Of a stretch of 64,000 bases of DNA, positions 34,479-44,723 are shown in pieces. The notes under the pieces were generated by a model. That model did not search any database. It was not told the origin of the DNA and saw nothing but the letters and a program-made list of their open reading frames with translations. Origin of the DNA: Mesostigma viride (Eukaryota > Streptophyta > Mesostigmatophyceae > Mesostigmatales > Mesostigmataceae); assembly GCA_009746045.1 (NCBI GenBank), contig RPFO01000104.1:1957948-2021947 (forward strand), written 5' to 3'. Positions within the stretch are counted from its first letter, which is position 1; each line of letters starts with the position of its first letter. The position numbers were made by a program, and so were the translations under genes.

Positions 34479-37382
34479 ATGGAGGCCGAGGATAGCGCTG
34501 AAGGGCATGTCGGACGTGAGGAGAGCGGGGACGTTGGCGATAACGAGGATATGAAAACGGAAATCCTGAAAGAGATGACCAACGGCAACGAGATCCTCCG
34601 AAAAGAAATTCAGCTTTTCGAGACTTTTCTTCAGGTACTTGAGGCCTGCGTGATGCTTCATAATTATTGTTTCTCAAGGCTCTCACGCGAAGCCTGGGAT
34701 GCTGCTGCGAACTTAAGTGAAATAAACTAGGGAAATTGCTTCTATCAAATGAGGCGACCAATGTCGTACGCAGGGCATGCCATCGCCTATCCAGACATAG
34801 ACCAGCCCTACGTGAGGAAAGGCCCGAACCGCGGAAGCTGCCTGGCTGCTTTCAAATCCCGGCACTGATGGGGGACGTGGAAAGCGAGGGAGCGTCAGAG
34901 GGGAAGGGAGGGGAGGAGGCAGGCTGGGAGAGAGGGGGAGTAATAGAGTGGAAGAGATGGGGAGGAATAGCGGGGGAAATAAAATTATAACATGAGTATT
35001 TAAAAAACATGTATAAAGAAGTTAGTGGGCGGAGGCAGGGGGGATAACGAATATTCCGTTGGATCCGAGGCCTTGATTAGAACGTGGTGAGATGTAGGCA
35101 CTGTCCGACTGGGAGTCTGGGGTTCTTAGTTTGAGCACCCATGCTTATGTCCATCATGTGCATCTGCACTCTGGCGTGACGTCCCAACCAAAAGGAACTG
35201 CTGTTTTCTAGCAATATTGATCCAATTCCTTGTGCATTATGGCTGCTGTGGGATGAATGGCCAGTGTAAGGCTGCTAGTAATCAAGGCCACCAGAAGCAC
35301 AGAGTTGATTGCCAGGTTTGTCGTTCTCTGCCGGTTCACCTTGACACATGGGCCTGCCTTCACTTTCTACCGAGAAATGCCTGGTCTGCCATCGAATGCA
35401 TACGGCTCATGCAACTAAGCCCCTTGGCGCCCAAGTCATGTGCCCTAGTGCATCATGCTGCCCCACGCATCACTGTACGCCCTACGCATCGCTCAACGCC
35501 CCACGCATTAACTACGCCCTACACATCACTCAACGCCCCACGCACTGACTATGCCCCATGTGTTGCCCAACCCACAATGCATCGCCCAAGACTGAACGGG
35601 CCACCCAACGCCCTATGCACTGCCCGACGCCCTGCAACTGCCCAATGCCCAACACTTGACCCGTTGCCCAACACCGTATGCATTGCTGATCGCCCAACCC
35701 TTGCCCAGTCTGCATCGCCCATCCCCCAACACCCTGCTCATCCCTGGGTCATTCCCCCAGAGGCTAAACCCGTCCCTGCTCGCCGCGGTGGAGGAAGAAG
35801 AGCCCAAGAAGGGCAAGAAGGTGGTCAAGAAGGGCCGCGGGGGGCCCGGAGAGGCCGGCAAGCGCGAGCGGCTGCTCACGCAGGAGGAGAAGCTCGAGGT
35901 TGCGACGTCAGAGATCGAGATCCTCACCTCGGAGATCGAGAAGGTCAAGCAGGAAGGCGAGCGGCTGCTGGACGAGATCCGCTCCGAGATGGAGGAGACG
36001 GAGGTGCGGATGGCAGAGACCAAGAAGGACACGTACGAGTTCAAGCGGGACATCGTGGTGGGCGCGGAGAGCTCACGGACGGGTCGCACGGTCGCGGAGA
36101 AGATGACGCGGTGAGAGTGAGGGGGCTAATGCTGGCATCTGACCATATTTCTGGCATCCTTAACTCCTTGCTGGCAATTGTTGCTGGTACTAGGATGTGC
36201 GATATTTTGCTGGCATCTTCACGGTTGCGATGAAGATGGCCCGGTGTGTAGAGCGGATTCTGGCATTGAGCATTTTTTTCGGTCTCCTGGCCATCATTTC
36301 CTGGCATTGGCACGGTTGCTGGCATCTGCAGTGTTGCAGAGAAGGTGGCGCGGTGAGTGAGGGCATGCTGGCATCTGGCAACATTTGATGACATCCACGC
36401 AGGGTTGTGGGCATACGTGTGTTGGTGGCACGGGCACTGTTGCGGTGAAGATGACGCGGTGAGTGGGGAGCTGGGAAGAATAATCTGAGAGGTATTCTGG
36501 ACAAGGGAACTGAATAAACTGAGAGGTATTCTGGACAAGGGAACTGAATAAGCTCAGAGGTATTCTGGACTTGGGAACTGAATAAACTGAGAGGTATCCT
36601 GGACCAGGGAACTCAGAGATCAGTTTTCGCGGGACAAGGGGCACATCACGGAGAAGATGACGCGGGCGATGGGATGCTGGCATCTGGGCAAAGACCTTTG
36701 ATGGCATTATTTTGGCAATATTTTGCTGGCATCTGGCAAGTTTTCAATGGCACTCACATGGTTGCTGGCGCTGGCACTCCTTTTGGCATCTTCGCATTTG
36801 CTGGCATTCTATTGTTGTTGGTCTTTGCTGGCACCCAGCACGTTTGCAAAGCCATTCCCTCCCTCTGCTGAACGTGTTCAAGTTCGCCGCGTTTCATGGC
36901 CTCCTTTCCAACCAGGTACCTGGAGGAGAAGCTGCGTGCAAAGGACACGATGATCGAGAAGCTGCGGCTGAAGAACGCGACGCTCAAGACGCAGGTGAGT
37001 AAACAATTACACACTATTATCAATGAGACAACTCTATTATGTATGAGTAAACAGTTACACACAATTATCAGTGAGACAACTCTATTATGTATGAGTAAAC
37101 AGTTACACACAATTATCAGTGAGACAACTCTATTATGTATGAGTAAACAATTACACACTATTATCAATGAGAGAACTCTATTATGTATGAGTAAACAATT
37201 ACACACAATTATCAATGAGACAACTCTATTATGGCCATATTTCCACAGTTGCACATACCCATTTCCCCCTCTTGTGCTTCCCGCACCGCCAGGCATTTGA
37301 ACAGCCTGGACCTTTGAACAGGACCACGATGATGAGAGTAGCTTTGTGAGTTGCTAACTCATCTGCTCGCTTACTCTCTCTC

Positions 37383-37456
<74 letters not shown>

Positions 37457-40400
37457 CACCCCACCCCCCACCCCTTCTTCGCCACCCCCACCCCCACCCC
37501 CTTCTTCCCCCCCCCGCCCCCCACCCCCTTCCTTCTCTCTCGTACCCCTCATGAACAGATCAGCAAGATGGAGCAGCAGCTGAACCAGAAGGAGGAGATG
37601 GGAGAGGTGCTGCATGTGGTCGACTTTGACCAGCTCAAGATCGAGAACCAGCAGTACCTCGAGCGCATCGAGGAGCGCAACAATGAGCTGCTGCGCCTCA
37701 AGCTCACAACGGGCAAGACCGTGCAGGTAAAGGGAGGAATGAGGCGCTCCTTCCTTTGGCTTCCGAAGCAAGCCCAAGGGACTGATTGTTGAAATTCCTG
37801 TGGGCAATACTTAGCTCATGACAGACAAGACTGTGCAGGTGAGCTGGAGGTGGTGGCGGTCAGTTGTGGGGATCCAAATGGGCTGCTTCCCTCGCGAGCA
37901 TTTGTTGCTCACCACGGGCAAGACCGCTCAGCTTGAGGGGGATTGAATAGCTATGTGACCTTTTGGGAAATTGTCAGAGAACCGATGACTACCGACACAT
38001 AGCTTTCTTCTCTATAAATAGCGCAGCCTTTTGGCTTTTCTAATCAGAGAACGGTAGACTACCGACAGATAGCTTTCCTCTCTATAAATAGCGGGCCTTT
38101 TGGCTTTTTTAAGCAACTGGTTGTCTATGATACCACACGACCGCAACCGATTGTTTCTGATAGTCTTTGCTTATGATCTCCAAGCCTAAGCGCACCACGG
38201 GCAAGATGTTGCCGGTAGGTTGCTTCATGCCGCCTTGTTCCTGTAACGTTCACGCAGAGTGCCCCTCACGGGTTGTTATTGTTATCATATGGGCGTGACC
38301 TGCGTTGCTCCCCAAACTGTTCTCTGCCCACACTTTACCCCACCCCCATCCACCCCACCACGCACAACCCCGACCCACTTTTCCAGGTGCTGCCCCCAAT
38401 ATACCCCCCCATCCCCCTCGTGCTCTTTCCTCACACCACTGCGACCATCACCCACATTGTTGCCCCTGCTAGCCTTTTTTCCCTTTACCAATTCTTATGA
38501 CCGTCATCCCCATCACCCCCATCACCCCCCACCCCCACCTCCTTTTCCAGGTGCTTACCTCGGTGAAGAAGATGCTGTCCACGCTGGGCGGTTTGCGTCC
38601 ATAAATAACCGTTGTTTCTTTTCCCTTTTCCCTGGTGATGGTCGCCCTCATGCCCCCCCTCGCCCCACGACCCCACGCGCGCCTAGGTGCTCAACTCGGT
38701 CAAGAAGAAGCTGTCGACACTTGGCGCGCAGTCCACGTGGCTGCGGCGGGAAACGGCGGAGCGCCGCGAGCAGCTGGCCAAGTTCGGGGAGGACGTGCGC
38801 AAAGTCCGCGAGGAGAAGGTGAGAGATCCCTTGCCGTGACGAATATGTTTCACGGGCCAAGTTCGGGGAGGACGTGCGCGGATTCGTGAGAACAGGGCGA
38901 TTCGTCCACAATACCATGGACAATCCTGGGTTAATCGGTACCCACATGGAACCGCGAGCGGCAATGCACAGCACCTCCTCCCCTCTTCTCCCCTCTTCTC
39001 CCCTCTTCTCCCCTCTTCTCCCCTCTTCTCCCCTCTTCTCCCCTCTTCTCCCCTCTTCTCCCCTCTTCTCCCCTCTTCTCCCCTCTTCTCCCCTCTTCTC
39101 CCCTCTTCTCCCCTCTTCTCCCCTCTCTCCCCTCTTCTCCCCTCTTCTCCCCTCTTCTCCCCTCTTCTCCCCTTTTCTCCCCTCTTCTCCCCTCTTCTCC
39201 CCTCTTCGCCCCTCCTCGCCCCTCTTCTCCCCTCTTCTCCCCTCTTCTCCCCTCTTCTCCCCTCTTCTCCCCTCTTCTCCCCTCTTCTCCCTCTTCTCCC
39301 TCTTCTCCCCTCTTCTCCCCTCTTCTCCCCTCTTCTCCCCTCTTCTCCCCTCTTCTCCCCTCTTCTCCCCTCTTCTCCCCTCTTCTCCCCTCTTCTCCCC
39401 TCTTCTCCCCTTTCTCCCCTCTTCTCCCCTCTTCTCCCCTCTTCTCCCCTCTTCTCCCCTCTTCTCCCCTCTTCTCCCCTCTTCTCCCCTCTTCTCCCCT
39501 CTTCTCCCCTCTTCTCCCCTCTTCTCCCCTCTTCTCCCCTCTTCTCCCCTCTTCTCCCCTCTTCTCCCCTCTTCTCCCTCTTCTCCCCTCTTCTCCCCTC
39601 TTCTCCCCTCTTCTCCCTCTTCTCCCCTCTTCTCCCCTTTTCTCCCCTCTTCTCCCCTCTTCTCCCCTCTTCTCCCCTCTTCTCCCCTCTTCTCCCCTTT
39701 TCTCCCCTCTTCTCCCCTCTTCTCCCCTCCTCTCCCCTCTTCTCCCCTCTTCTCCCCTCTTCTCCCCTCTTCTCCCCTCTTCTCCCTCTTCTCCCCTCTT
39801 CTCCCCTCTTCTCCCCTCTTCTCCCCTCTTCTCCCCTCTTCTCCCCTCTTCTCCCCTCTTCTCCCCTCTTCTCCCCTCTTCTCCCCTCTTCTCCCCTCTT
39901 CTCCCCTCTTCTCCCCTCTTCTCCCCTCTTCTCCCCTCTTCTCCCCTCTGCCCCTTTCTTTGATGGCTCAGTCAAACAGCCTGTGCTGCCCCCTGGCACA
40001 GGATGTGTATGGCCTCCCCTTTTATGGCCTCGCTGCAACCCCAACCCCGTGCTGCAGTTGGCCGTGGATAGGTAGTCCATGACCTCCCCTTACCCCCTAC
40101 CCTGCCGCTCCTCCCTACATGGCCAGGTGATGCAGCTCTGGTTGAGCACTGAATGTGAATTGCCCCCCCCCCCCCCCCCCCCCGCCCCCGCCCCCGCCCA
40201 CACACACACGATTTACAACTTCCCCTGCTGCAGGTGGCGGCGGAGAAGCAGTACATTCCACCCCACCCCCTTTCCCTCCCTCTATGGTCGTGTGACATTC
40301 CATGCTGCCTACGAAACGCCCATCGCACCGCACTTCAACCCACCCACCCCTGCAGGCGGCGGCGGAGAAGCAGTACAAGCTGCTCAAGCAGGAGCAGGAG

Positions 40401-41380
40401 GACACCGACCTGCCCGAGGTGTTGGACTATGTCAAGCTCAAGGCGGAGGTGTCCACGATGGAGAAGAAGGACATGGACTGGACGCGCAAGGTAGGCTGTA
40501 TGGAGGCTATATACAGCTAGTTTACTAGGTGTTTTGTTTTGTCGTAGAGGAAGGACATGGACTGGACGTGCAAGGTGGGCCACTGCTAGGCTGCTTTTGT
40601 TAGGCCAGTTGGTCAGTTACCTAGTTGTGCTTTGATTGAAGAAGGACATGGACTGGACTCGCAAGGTGGGGTAATGTTAGGCTGGATACTTGTAGTTGTC
40701 TTGCTGATGGTTGTGTGATAGAAGGACTGGACGCGCAAAATTGCTGTTGTTAGGCTAGTGGGTGTACTAGATGATTGCTGTAGGCGTGAGCATGGACGCA
40801 CTGTAGTGGTGGGCCGGTTAGAGTACTTGGTATTTGCTTGAGTAACTTGCCTTATGATGGAATACGGACAGGGGCTGGACTGGATGCGCATAGTGGACTG
40901 GTTGTAAGCTAGTGAGGGGGTTGTTTGCCACTTGATTCTGTGGGCAGGTCTTGTTAAAGTAGGTCCTACGTTCATCTTGCGTGGTACCTCTCACGTGGCG
41001 CATCTATCTCATTCCCCAGGCAGAATGCAATGTCCATTGGACTACTACTCATACAATGTCCTCCCTTCCACAAATGCTTCCCCACTATTCTTGCCTTCAC
41101 CATACCTGGCTCGCTTAATAATATTCACAAAGAAGTTGTCTCTCTTAATAATACTTCCACCGCATCGCCTCCACCAAAATGCATTGACTACACCAGGGCT
41201 GAATGCAAGATTTGCTGTATGCATGCCATGCCCCTCCCTTTTACGTTTCGTATCGCCACCATGCAATTTGCATCCGTCACCAATATAATTGACCGCCTCC
41301 ACCAGGTCGAGATTTCGGAAATGGAGATCAAGCGAACCCAGCGGCAAGTGCGCACGATGCAGAGAACGATGGGCAAATAG
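34479..41380 (+). CDS. CFAP263: CFAP263 (CCDC113) ciliary coiled-coil protein, 7 exons
   Basis: Axonemal/centriolar-satellite coiled-coil protein; in motile cilia CCDC113 works with CCDC96 near the radial-spoke and N-DRC region. Exons (plus): 34479-34634, 35761-36110, 36916-36994, 37559-37726, 38687-38818, 40356-40490, 41306-41380. All junctions are GT-AG and in phase, giving 364 aa (human relative about 377). The N-terminus is acidic, followed by the ILRKEIQLFETFLQ segment. Exon 2 has a Lys/Glu linker and LTQEEKLEVATSEIE. Exon 3 has RAKDTMIEKLRLKNATLK. Exon 4 has KEEMGEVLHVVDFDQLKIEN and NNELLRLKL. Exon 6 has LPEVLDYVKLKAEV, and the last exon RKVEISEMEIKRTQR. This is the DUF4201-type helical domain of CCDC113/CCDC96. 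The match over the full length favours CCDC113; FAP184/CCDC96 is the alternative. Its presence implies motile flagella. Confidence 0.93.
35440..35720. repeat. Degenerate short repeat, CGCCC(T/C)ACGCAT type
   Basis: Loose repeats of CAACGCCCCACGCA and CATCGCCCAA-type words in intron 1 of CFAP263, ending just before the CCCCCAG acceptor of exon 2. ORF readings through it are not the gene's N-terminus. Confidence 0.7.
36225..36670 (+). repeat. Four echoes of the exon-2 donor edge (CFAP263)
   Basis: The exon end GTCGCGGAGAAGATGACGCG, then GTGAG (36091-36115), recurs as GTTGCGATGAAGATGGCCCG, then GTGTG (about 36226), GTTGCAGAGAAGGTGGCGCG, then GTGAG (about 36333), GTTGCGGTGAAGATGACGCG, then GTGAG (about 36439), and CACGGAGAAGATGACGCGGG (about 36645). 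Each is followed by a related GATGCTGGCATCTGGCA-like phrase, as at the original, so a unit of exon edge plus early intron was copied. Confidence 0.92.
36479..36612. repeat. Minisatellite, 34-bp unit
   Basis: Four copies containing GAGAGGTATTCTGGACAAGG in intron 2 of CFAP263. Confidence 0.93.
36995..37236 (+). repeat. Minisatellite, 48-bp unit that begins with the intron-3 donor (CFAP263)
   Basis: Five copies of a 48-bp unit starting at the donor itself: GTGAGTAAACAATTACACAC ... CTCTATTATGTAT, then ATGAGTAAAC. Each later copy has ATGAGTAA in place of GTGAGTAA, so a pseudo-donor GAGTAA is repeated but the GT is lost. Confidence 0.93.
37372..37455. repeat. TC dinucleotide microsatellite
   Basis: About 40 TC units in intron 3 of CFAP263, followed by a C-rich tract to 37540 that leads into the exon-4 acceptor. 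Confidence 0.97.
37820..38220 (+). repeat. Three echoes of the exon-4 donor edge (CFAP263)
   Basis: The exon end CACAACGGGCAAGACCGTGC, then AG-GTAA, recurs as GACAGACAAGACTGTGCAGG, then TGAG (about 37822), CACCACGGGCAAGACCGCTC, then AG (about 37912), and CACCACGGGCAAGATGTTGC, then CGGTAGG (about 38194). A separate 70-bp tandem duplication (AGCTTTC(T/C)TCTCTATAAATA) lies between them at about 37975-38110. Confidence 0.85.
38380..38595 (+). repeat. Echoes of the exon-5 acceptor edge (CFAP263)
   Basis: CCAGGTGCTTACCTCGGTGA, then AGAAGATGCTGTCCACGCTG (about 38547-38587), closely parallels the true start CTAGGTGCTCAACTCGGTCA, then AGAAGAAGCTGTCGACACTT (38683-38722). A shorter copy CCAGGTGCTGCCCCC is at about 38384. 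If spliced, the long copy would read LTSVKKMLSTLGG, so it could act as a mutually exclusive alternative exon; it lacks an obvious donor. Confidence 0.88.
38852..38890 (+). repeat. Echo of the exon-5 donor edge (CFAP263)
   Basis: GGCCAAGTTCGGGGAGGACG, then TGCGCGGATTCGTGAG, repeats exon 5 positions 38777-38801 (GGCCAAGTTCGGGGAGGACG, then TGCGC) only 40 bp after the donor. Confidence 0.93.
38966..39950. repeat. Large decamer satellite, CTCTTCTCCC (about 985 bp)
   Basis: About 98 tandem copies with occasional 1-bp indels, in intron 5 of CFAP263. Pyrimidine-only on the transcribed strand. The very long Ser/Pro/Leu and Arg/Glu/Gly reading frames on both strands (402 and 465 codons) are artefacts of the array. 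Confidence 0.98.
40228..40260 (+). repeat. Echo of the exon-6 acceptor edge (CFAP263)
   Basis: TGCTGCAGGTGGCGGCGGAG, then AAGCAGTACA, repeats the true exon start CCTGCAGGCGGCGGCGGAG, then AAGCAGTACA (40349-40377), about 120 bp upstream, with its own CAG acceptor. Confidence 0.92.
40541..40895 (+). repeat. Four echoes of the exon-6 donor edge (CFAP263)
   Basis: The exon end AGAAGGACATGGACTGGACG, then CGCAAG-GTAGGC (40464-40496), recurs at about 40548 (GAAGGACATGGACTGGACGT, then GCAAGGTGGGC), about 40641 (GAAGGACATGGACTGGACTC, then GCAAGGTGGGG), about 40721 (GAAGGACTGGACGCGCAAAA) and about 40873 (GGGGCTGGACTGGATGCGCA). Identity falls with distance. Two copies keep a usable GT donor. A following phrase GTTAGGCT(A/G)G is also shared. 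Confidence 0.95.
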
Positions 41381-42191
41381 GGCTGGCCCATGGATAAATC
41401 GGAATAGAGACTATTTCTCATGGACGGATTGGAGAATTCTCTCATAGGTACAGGATGCCCAGCTCATTTCTGTACTTGTGGGCATTGTCCTCATTGAATC
41501 CACTGCAATGGGATTCTATGATGGTGGGCATAATTGCACCGGAATGCCGAGAATTTGGAGTGTGCACGCATATATCGAACATTTTATGAAATACCTGCAG
41601 TTGGTGCCAGCCTACAAACTTTGGGCCCCCCTGAACCATGCAAGGGGAAGCAGCTGACTGATGGATATTGTGTCAAGCGGGAGAACCATCCTTGGATGTG
41701 ACTTGCATCATCTAGCTCGTCTGACAGCAACGCAACAAATGCATAAGCTCATGGGCGACATAAATACAGACAGAAGTCTCATGTACATGCAAACAAGTTT
41801 TGAACACGTAAGATAAGACAATGCTGCTTGGACACCTGTAAAGATAAAAAAGTAATAATTTTATATGCATGGCTAACACTAGTTGCATGTCTCACTTACA
41901 GTACTAGTAACGTTAACATATAGTAATTTTAGTTCGATTGTTTGCCACCATGCATCCATCTCCTGTCGGGGTAATTATATAATTTTAATGCTCTGTGACT
42001 CCCCAACAGGACCACGAGTATATTATTGAGACAGCTATATATTCGATGCTAGCTGGATGCATGCAAGGCGGTCCAACGTATACATCGTGTGAGGACTAGA
42101 GTACCTGATTTTGATTTCAACGTACGTAGTAGTCTCTCTTAGTTCTTGGCGGATCGATATATATTAATAATATATAATTACTTACAGCAGA
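41381..42191. other. Intergenic with one LINE-like 3' hairpin
   Basis: Contains GCTCTGTGACTCCCCAACAG (about 41991-42010), a decayed copy of the LINE terminal hairpin, with ATAT-rich sequence after it. No gene seen. Confidence 0.5.
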
Positions 42192-43544
42192 GTGAAATCA
42201 CTCAAACCAAAGCAAACGCCCAGCTATAGATCGATACCTCACCTCAGCGAGACTCAGCACGGCTTCCGTTCAGGTCGCAACACAGTACAGGCGCTCTTCG
42301 CTACTCGCAGACTGGTGGAGGAACTGCAACGCCTTCAGCCTGGTGAGTCCCCTTTGCACCTTGTGCTGGTGGACTTCATCAAAGCCTTCGATTCGGTTTT
42401 CTGGCCTGCGCTTTGGGACATCCTCGAGTTGTTCCGGATCCCCCGCCCCTTGATTGCTGTCATCCGCAACCTGTATGAAGGGTCCACCACTTCGGTGCGC
42501 ACTTCTTACGGGACCACGCCCCCATGCCCTTTACAGAAGGGTGTGTGGCAGGGCTGCGTGCTGTCGCCCTACCTGTTCATTATTGTTGTCGAATACGTAA
42601 TGATTCAGGCGCGCAAGCGATTTGCCCGCATCGTGGGCAGGGAACCAGGAGTGCAGGTTGCTAACAAATTCTGGCATGGCGGTGCGGACACGGAGATTCG
42701 GCTAGCAGACATCATTTACGCAGACGACACCACCCTCTTCGAGGACACTGAGCACGTGCACACATGGCTTGACTGCCTGGCTCTCGAGGCCCGTGCAGTG
42801 GGGCTTGAGGTCAGCAAGAAGACAGAGGCCCTGGCGGTTGGGCTCACCAACCCAGCGCCGCCCCTCTATCTCCTAGACGGCTCTCGAGTCCTGTATCGGG
42901 ACCGCGTTAAGCTGCTGGGCAGCCTGCTCCCTAGCTGCGAGGTTGATGTGGACCACCGCATCTCCCTCGCCTGGCACGCTTTACGCCAGTACCGGGCCCT
43001 GTGGCGCAAGCCCCTGGGCAAGATCGAGAAACAGGACCTGTTCAAGGTCCTCGTCCTTCCTGTTCTCACGTATGGCGCCGAGACGTGGACCCTCACCGCC
43101 GACCTGGCCCGCAAGCTGGACGGCGCGGTCACCAGCATGCTGCGTTCCATTTTCAGAGTAGGATACGCTGCTCATGTCCGCAATGAGGACCTGTACCAGG
43201 GCATGCCCTATATCACCAGCACAATTAAGCAACGCCGCCTGCAGCTAGTAGGGCACCTAGCTCGCACCAACCAGGTAGACACCTCACGTGGCCCCCCCGC
43301 AGGACTGCGACCAGCCCAGCCTGGCCGGCACCTCCTGACGTGGGCTGGGCCCAGTGATGTTAGACGCCGCAAGGCCCGCACCTTCAAGGAACAGCTAGTA
43401 GAGGACATGGGGGGCCTAGGCCTCTCCGTGATTTGGAAGAAGATGATGGACAAGGCCAAGTGGGCCCAGGTCATAGAGGAGAACGAGCCCCCCCCAGTGG
43501 GGAAGCGCCCGCGTGTGCAATCCCGCGGGAGGCACGCTAGATAG
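42192..43544 (+). mobile_element. LINE reverse-transcriptase ORF (5'-truncated ORF2)
   Basis: An uninterrupted 450-codon frame with RT blocks in order: HGFRSGRNTVQAL, LVDFIKAFDSVFWPALWDIL, LQKGVWQGCVLSPYLF (the QGxxLSP block), DIIYADDTTLF (catalytic YADD, residues 176-179), KLLGSLLPS, and LVLPVLTYGAETWTL, then a C-terminal basic region. There is no endonuclease domain upstream and the first Met is not convincing, so this is a 5'-truncated insertion. The open frame suggests it is recent. It is the best reference for the broken copies at 120-900, 15767-16740 and 20970-21280. The family is non-LTR, apurinic-type LINE by RT style; the clade was not determined. Confidence 0.95.
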
Positions 43545-43745
43545 CTCCCCCTAGGGCAGCGTGCGGCTGCCCAGATAGATGTTGTAGTTAGAATGTTGTT
43601 AGATAGATGTAGTATGTAGCCAATGTAGATAGATTAGACCGGTAGGAATGTGTGCACCCATCCATCCATCCATCGGGGTTAATGCTCCGTGACTCCCCAA
43701 CGGGAGCACGAGTCTAATTAATTAATTAATTAATAGATCGATATA
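43545..43745 (+). mobile_element. LINE 3' UTR, terminal hairpin and TTAA tail
   Basis: After the ORF2 stop, GATAGATGTAGTATG-like sequence leads to CCATCCATCCATC, GCTCCGTGACTCCCCAACGG, then GAGCACGAG (hairpin CTCCC-CAAC-GGGAG) and an ATTAATTAATTAATTAATAG tail. Equivalent ends: 45884-45960 and 48604-48662. Confidence 0.85.
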
Positions 43746-43756
43746 TATACACAAAC

Positions 43757-43824
43757 TGCAGGCTTGAGCTACCATGGTCCGGATTCTCCCGATTTCTGGC
43801 CTGCGCTGGTTGTCTCCTTGATAC
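43757..43824 (+). repeat. 68-bp repeat ending in GGTTGTCTCCTTGAT
   Basis: GCAGGCTTGAGCTACCATGG, then TCCGGATTCTCCCGATTTCT and GGCCTGCGCTGGTTGTCTCC, is almost identical to 21027-21097. The last 30 bp also occur inverted at 1233-1262. It lies just outside a LINE end here and inside a broken LINE at 21 kb. Confidence 0.85.
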
Positions 43825-44194
43825 GTGCAGCTTTGTTTATTTTTTCGTGGGTGCCTTTACTCTGATGTAAGTAATTATATTTTTAAATATATATTCATCG
43901 AGATATTAAATGATACGTACTGCGGAGGTGAGAGTGGCATGCAACATAAGGAAATCAAACCCCAAAAAGCAGAACCCTAGAGACAATATAGTAAGAATCT
44001 GACACGGGCATGCATGCAAGGAGTAAACCTACAAACCTGGCCGGCAGCACAAGCTAGCTAGGTACAACTAACTATGTGCAACGTCTAAAACTATATGACA
44101 CACAGCCACACCTCTGCCGGCCCACCAGGCCGGGGAAGTGACCTACACTGCGGGTGGGTGAGGTACAAAGTCGGCCCGGACGCGGTGGATCGAA

Positions 44195-44590
44195 TAACAC
44201 ATCAGCCACCGTGCGAGACCATGCGAGTTAGGGCGAGGGACAGGTGCTGCCGGCCTGCCGCCAATAAGAGGACCATGTCCAGGCAGACCACGGGGCAGTC
44301 TGACCCTCGTCGGTCGAGGCCTGCGCGGTCTTCCCGCCGCTGGCAGCACTCGTGAAAAAACTCCGCCGTTTTGGGGCCCATATATGGCCCCGAACTCCTC
44401 AAGGACAAAGGGGATGACCCGGTGGGCCGCCCCACATTGCCGTACGTAGGAGTAAACTTGTCGCGCTCGGCCACATGCAGCGCGCGGCAGTGCTCAGTCA
44501 GCGCCGGCATCAACAGCCACCCCGCGGAGGATGTGGCGCGACCGGAGAGTGGCCAAGCCACGGAGACATCAACATGAGCAGCTGGCAACC
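44195..44590 (-). pseudogene. Degenerate transposon protein, probable RT C-terminal region
   Basis: The minus frame reads VDVSVAWPLSG, ALTEHCRALHVAERDKFTP and LRSSGPYMGPKTAEFF. This resembles the conserved region downstream of RT in some algal LINE/retroelement families (DVSV..PL ... A...K...Y ... F.P.v.eS.G..G). Gaps and a stop make it a remnant. Family assignment is from memory only. Confidence 0.5.
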
Positions 44591-44723
44591 CTGCCCATCG
44601 TAATCTAGGTACGGTAATGTCGTGGCGCTGGAGCTGGGGGTATAGAGGGCGGCCCCGCCACCTGCATCCTCACACTTGGTGGAGTGGGGAAAGACCGACC
44701 GTTCGAACCAAGGCAGTAACACA

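Noticed and set aside
35085-35145. Possible tRNA gene
   Set aside because: A GGGGTTCTTAGTTTGAGC stretch resembles a T arm only loosely; no matching acceptor stem or good A box.
35217-35760. 338-codon ORF upstream of CFAP263 exon 2 as the gene's N-terminus
   Set aside because: It runs through a CGCCCCACGCA-type repeat and leaves the CFAP263 frame; the exon at 34479-34634 matches the family N-terminus and joins in phase.
38683-40082. Two very long open frames (402 and 465 codons) on opposite strands
   Set aside because: Both are translations of the CTCTTCTCCC decamer array; the true content is an intron of CFAP263.
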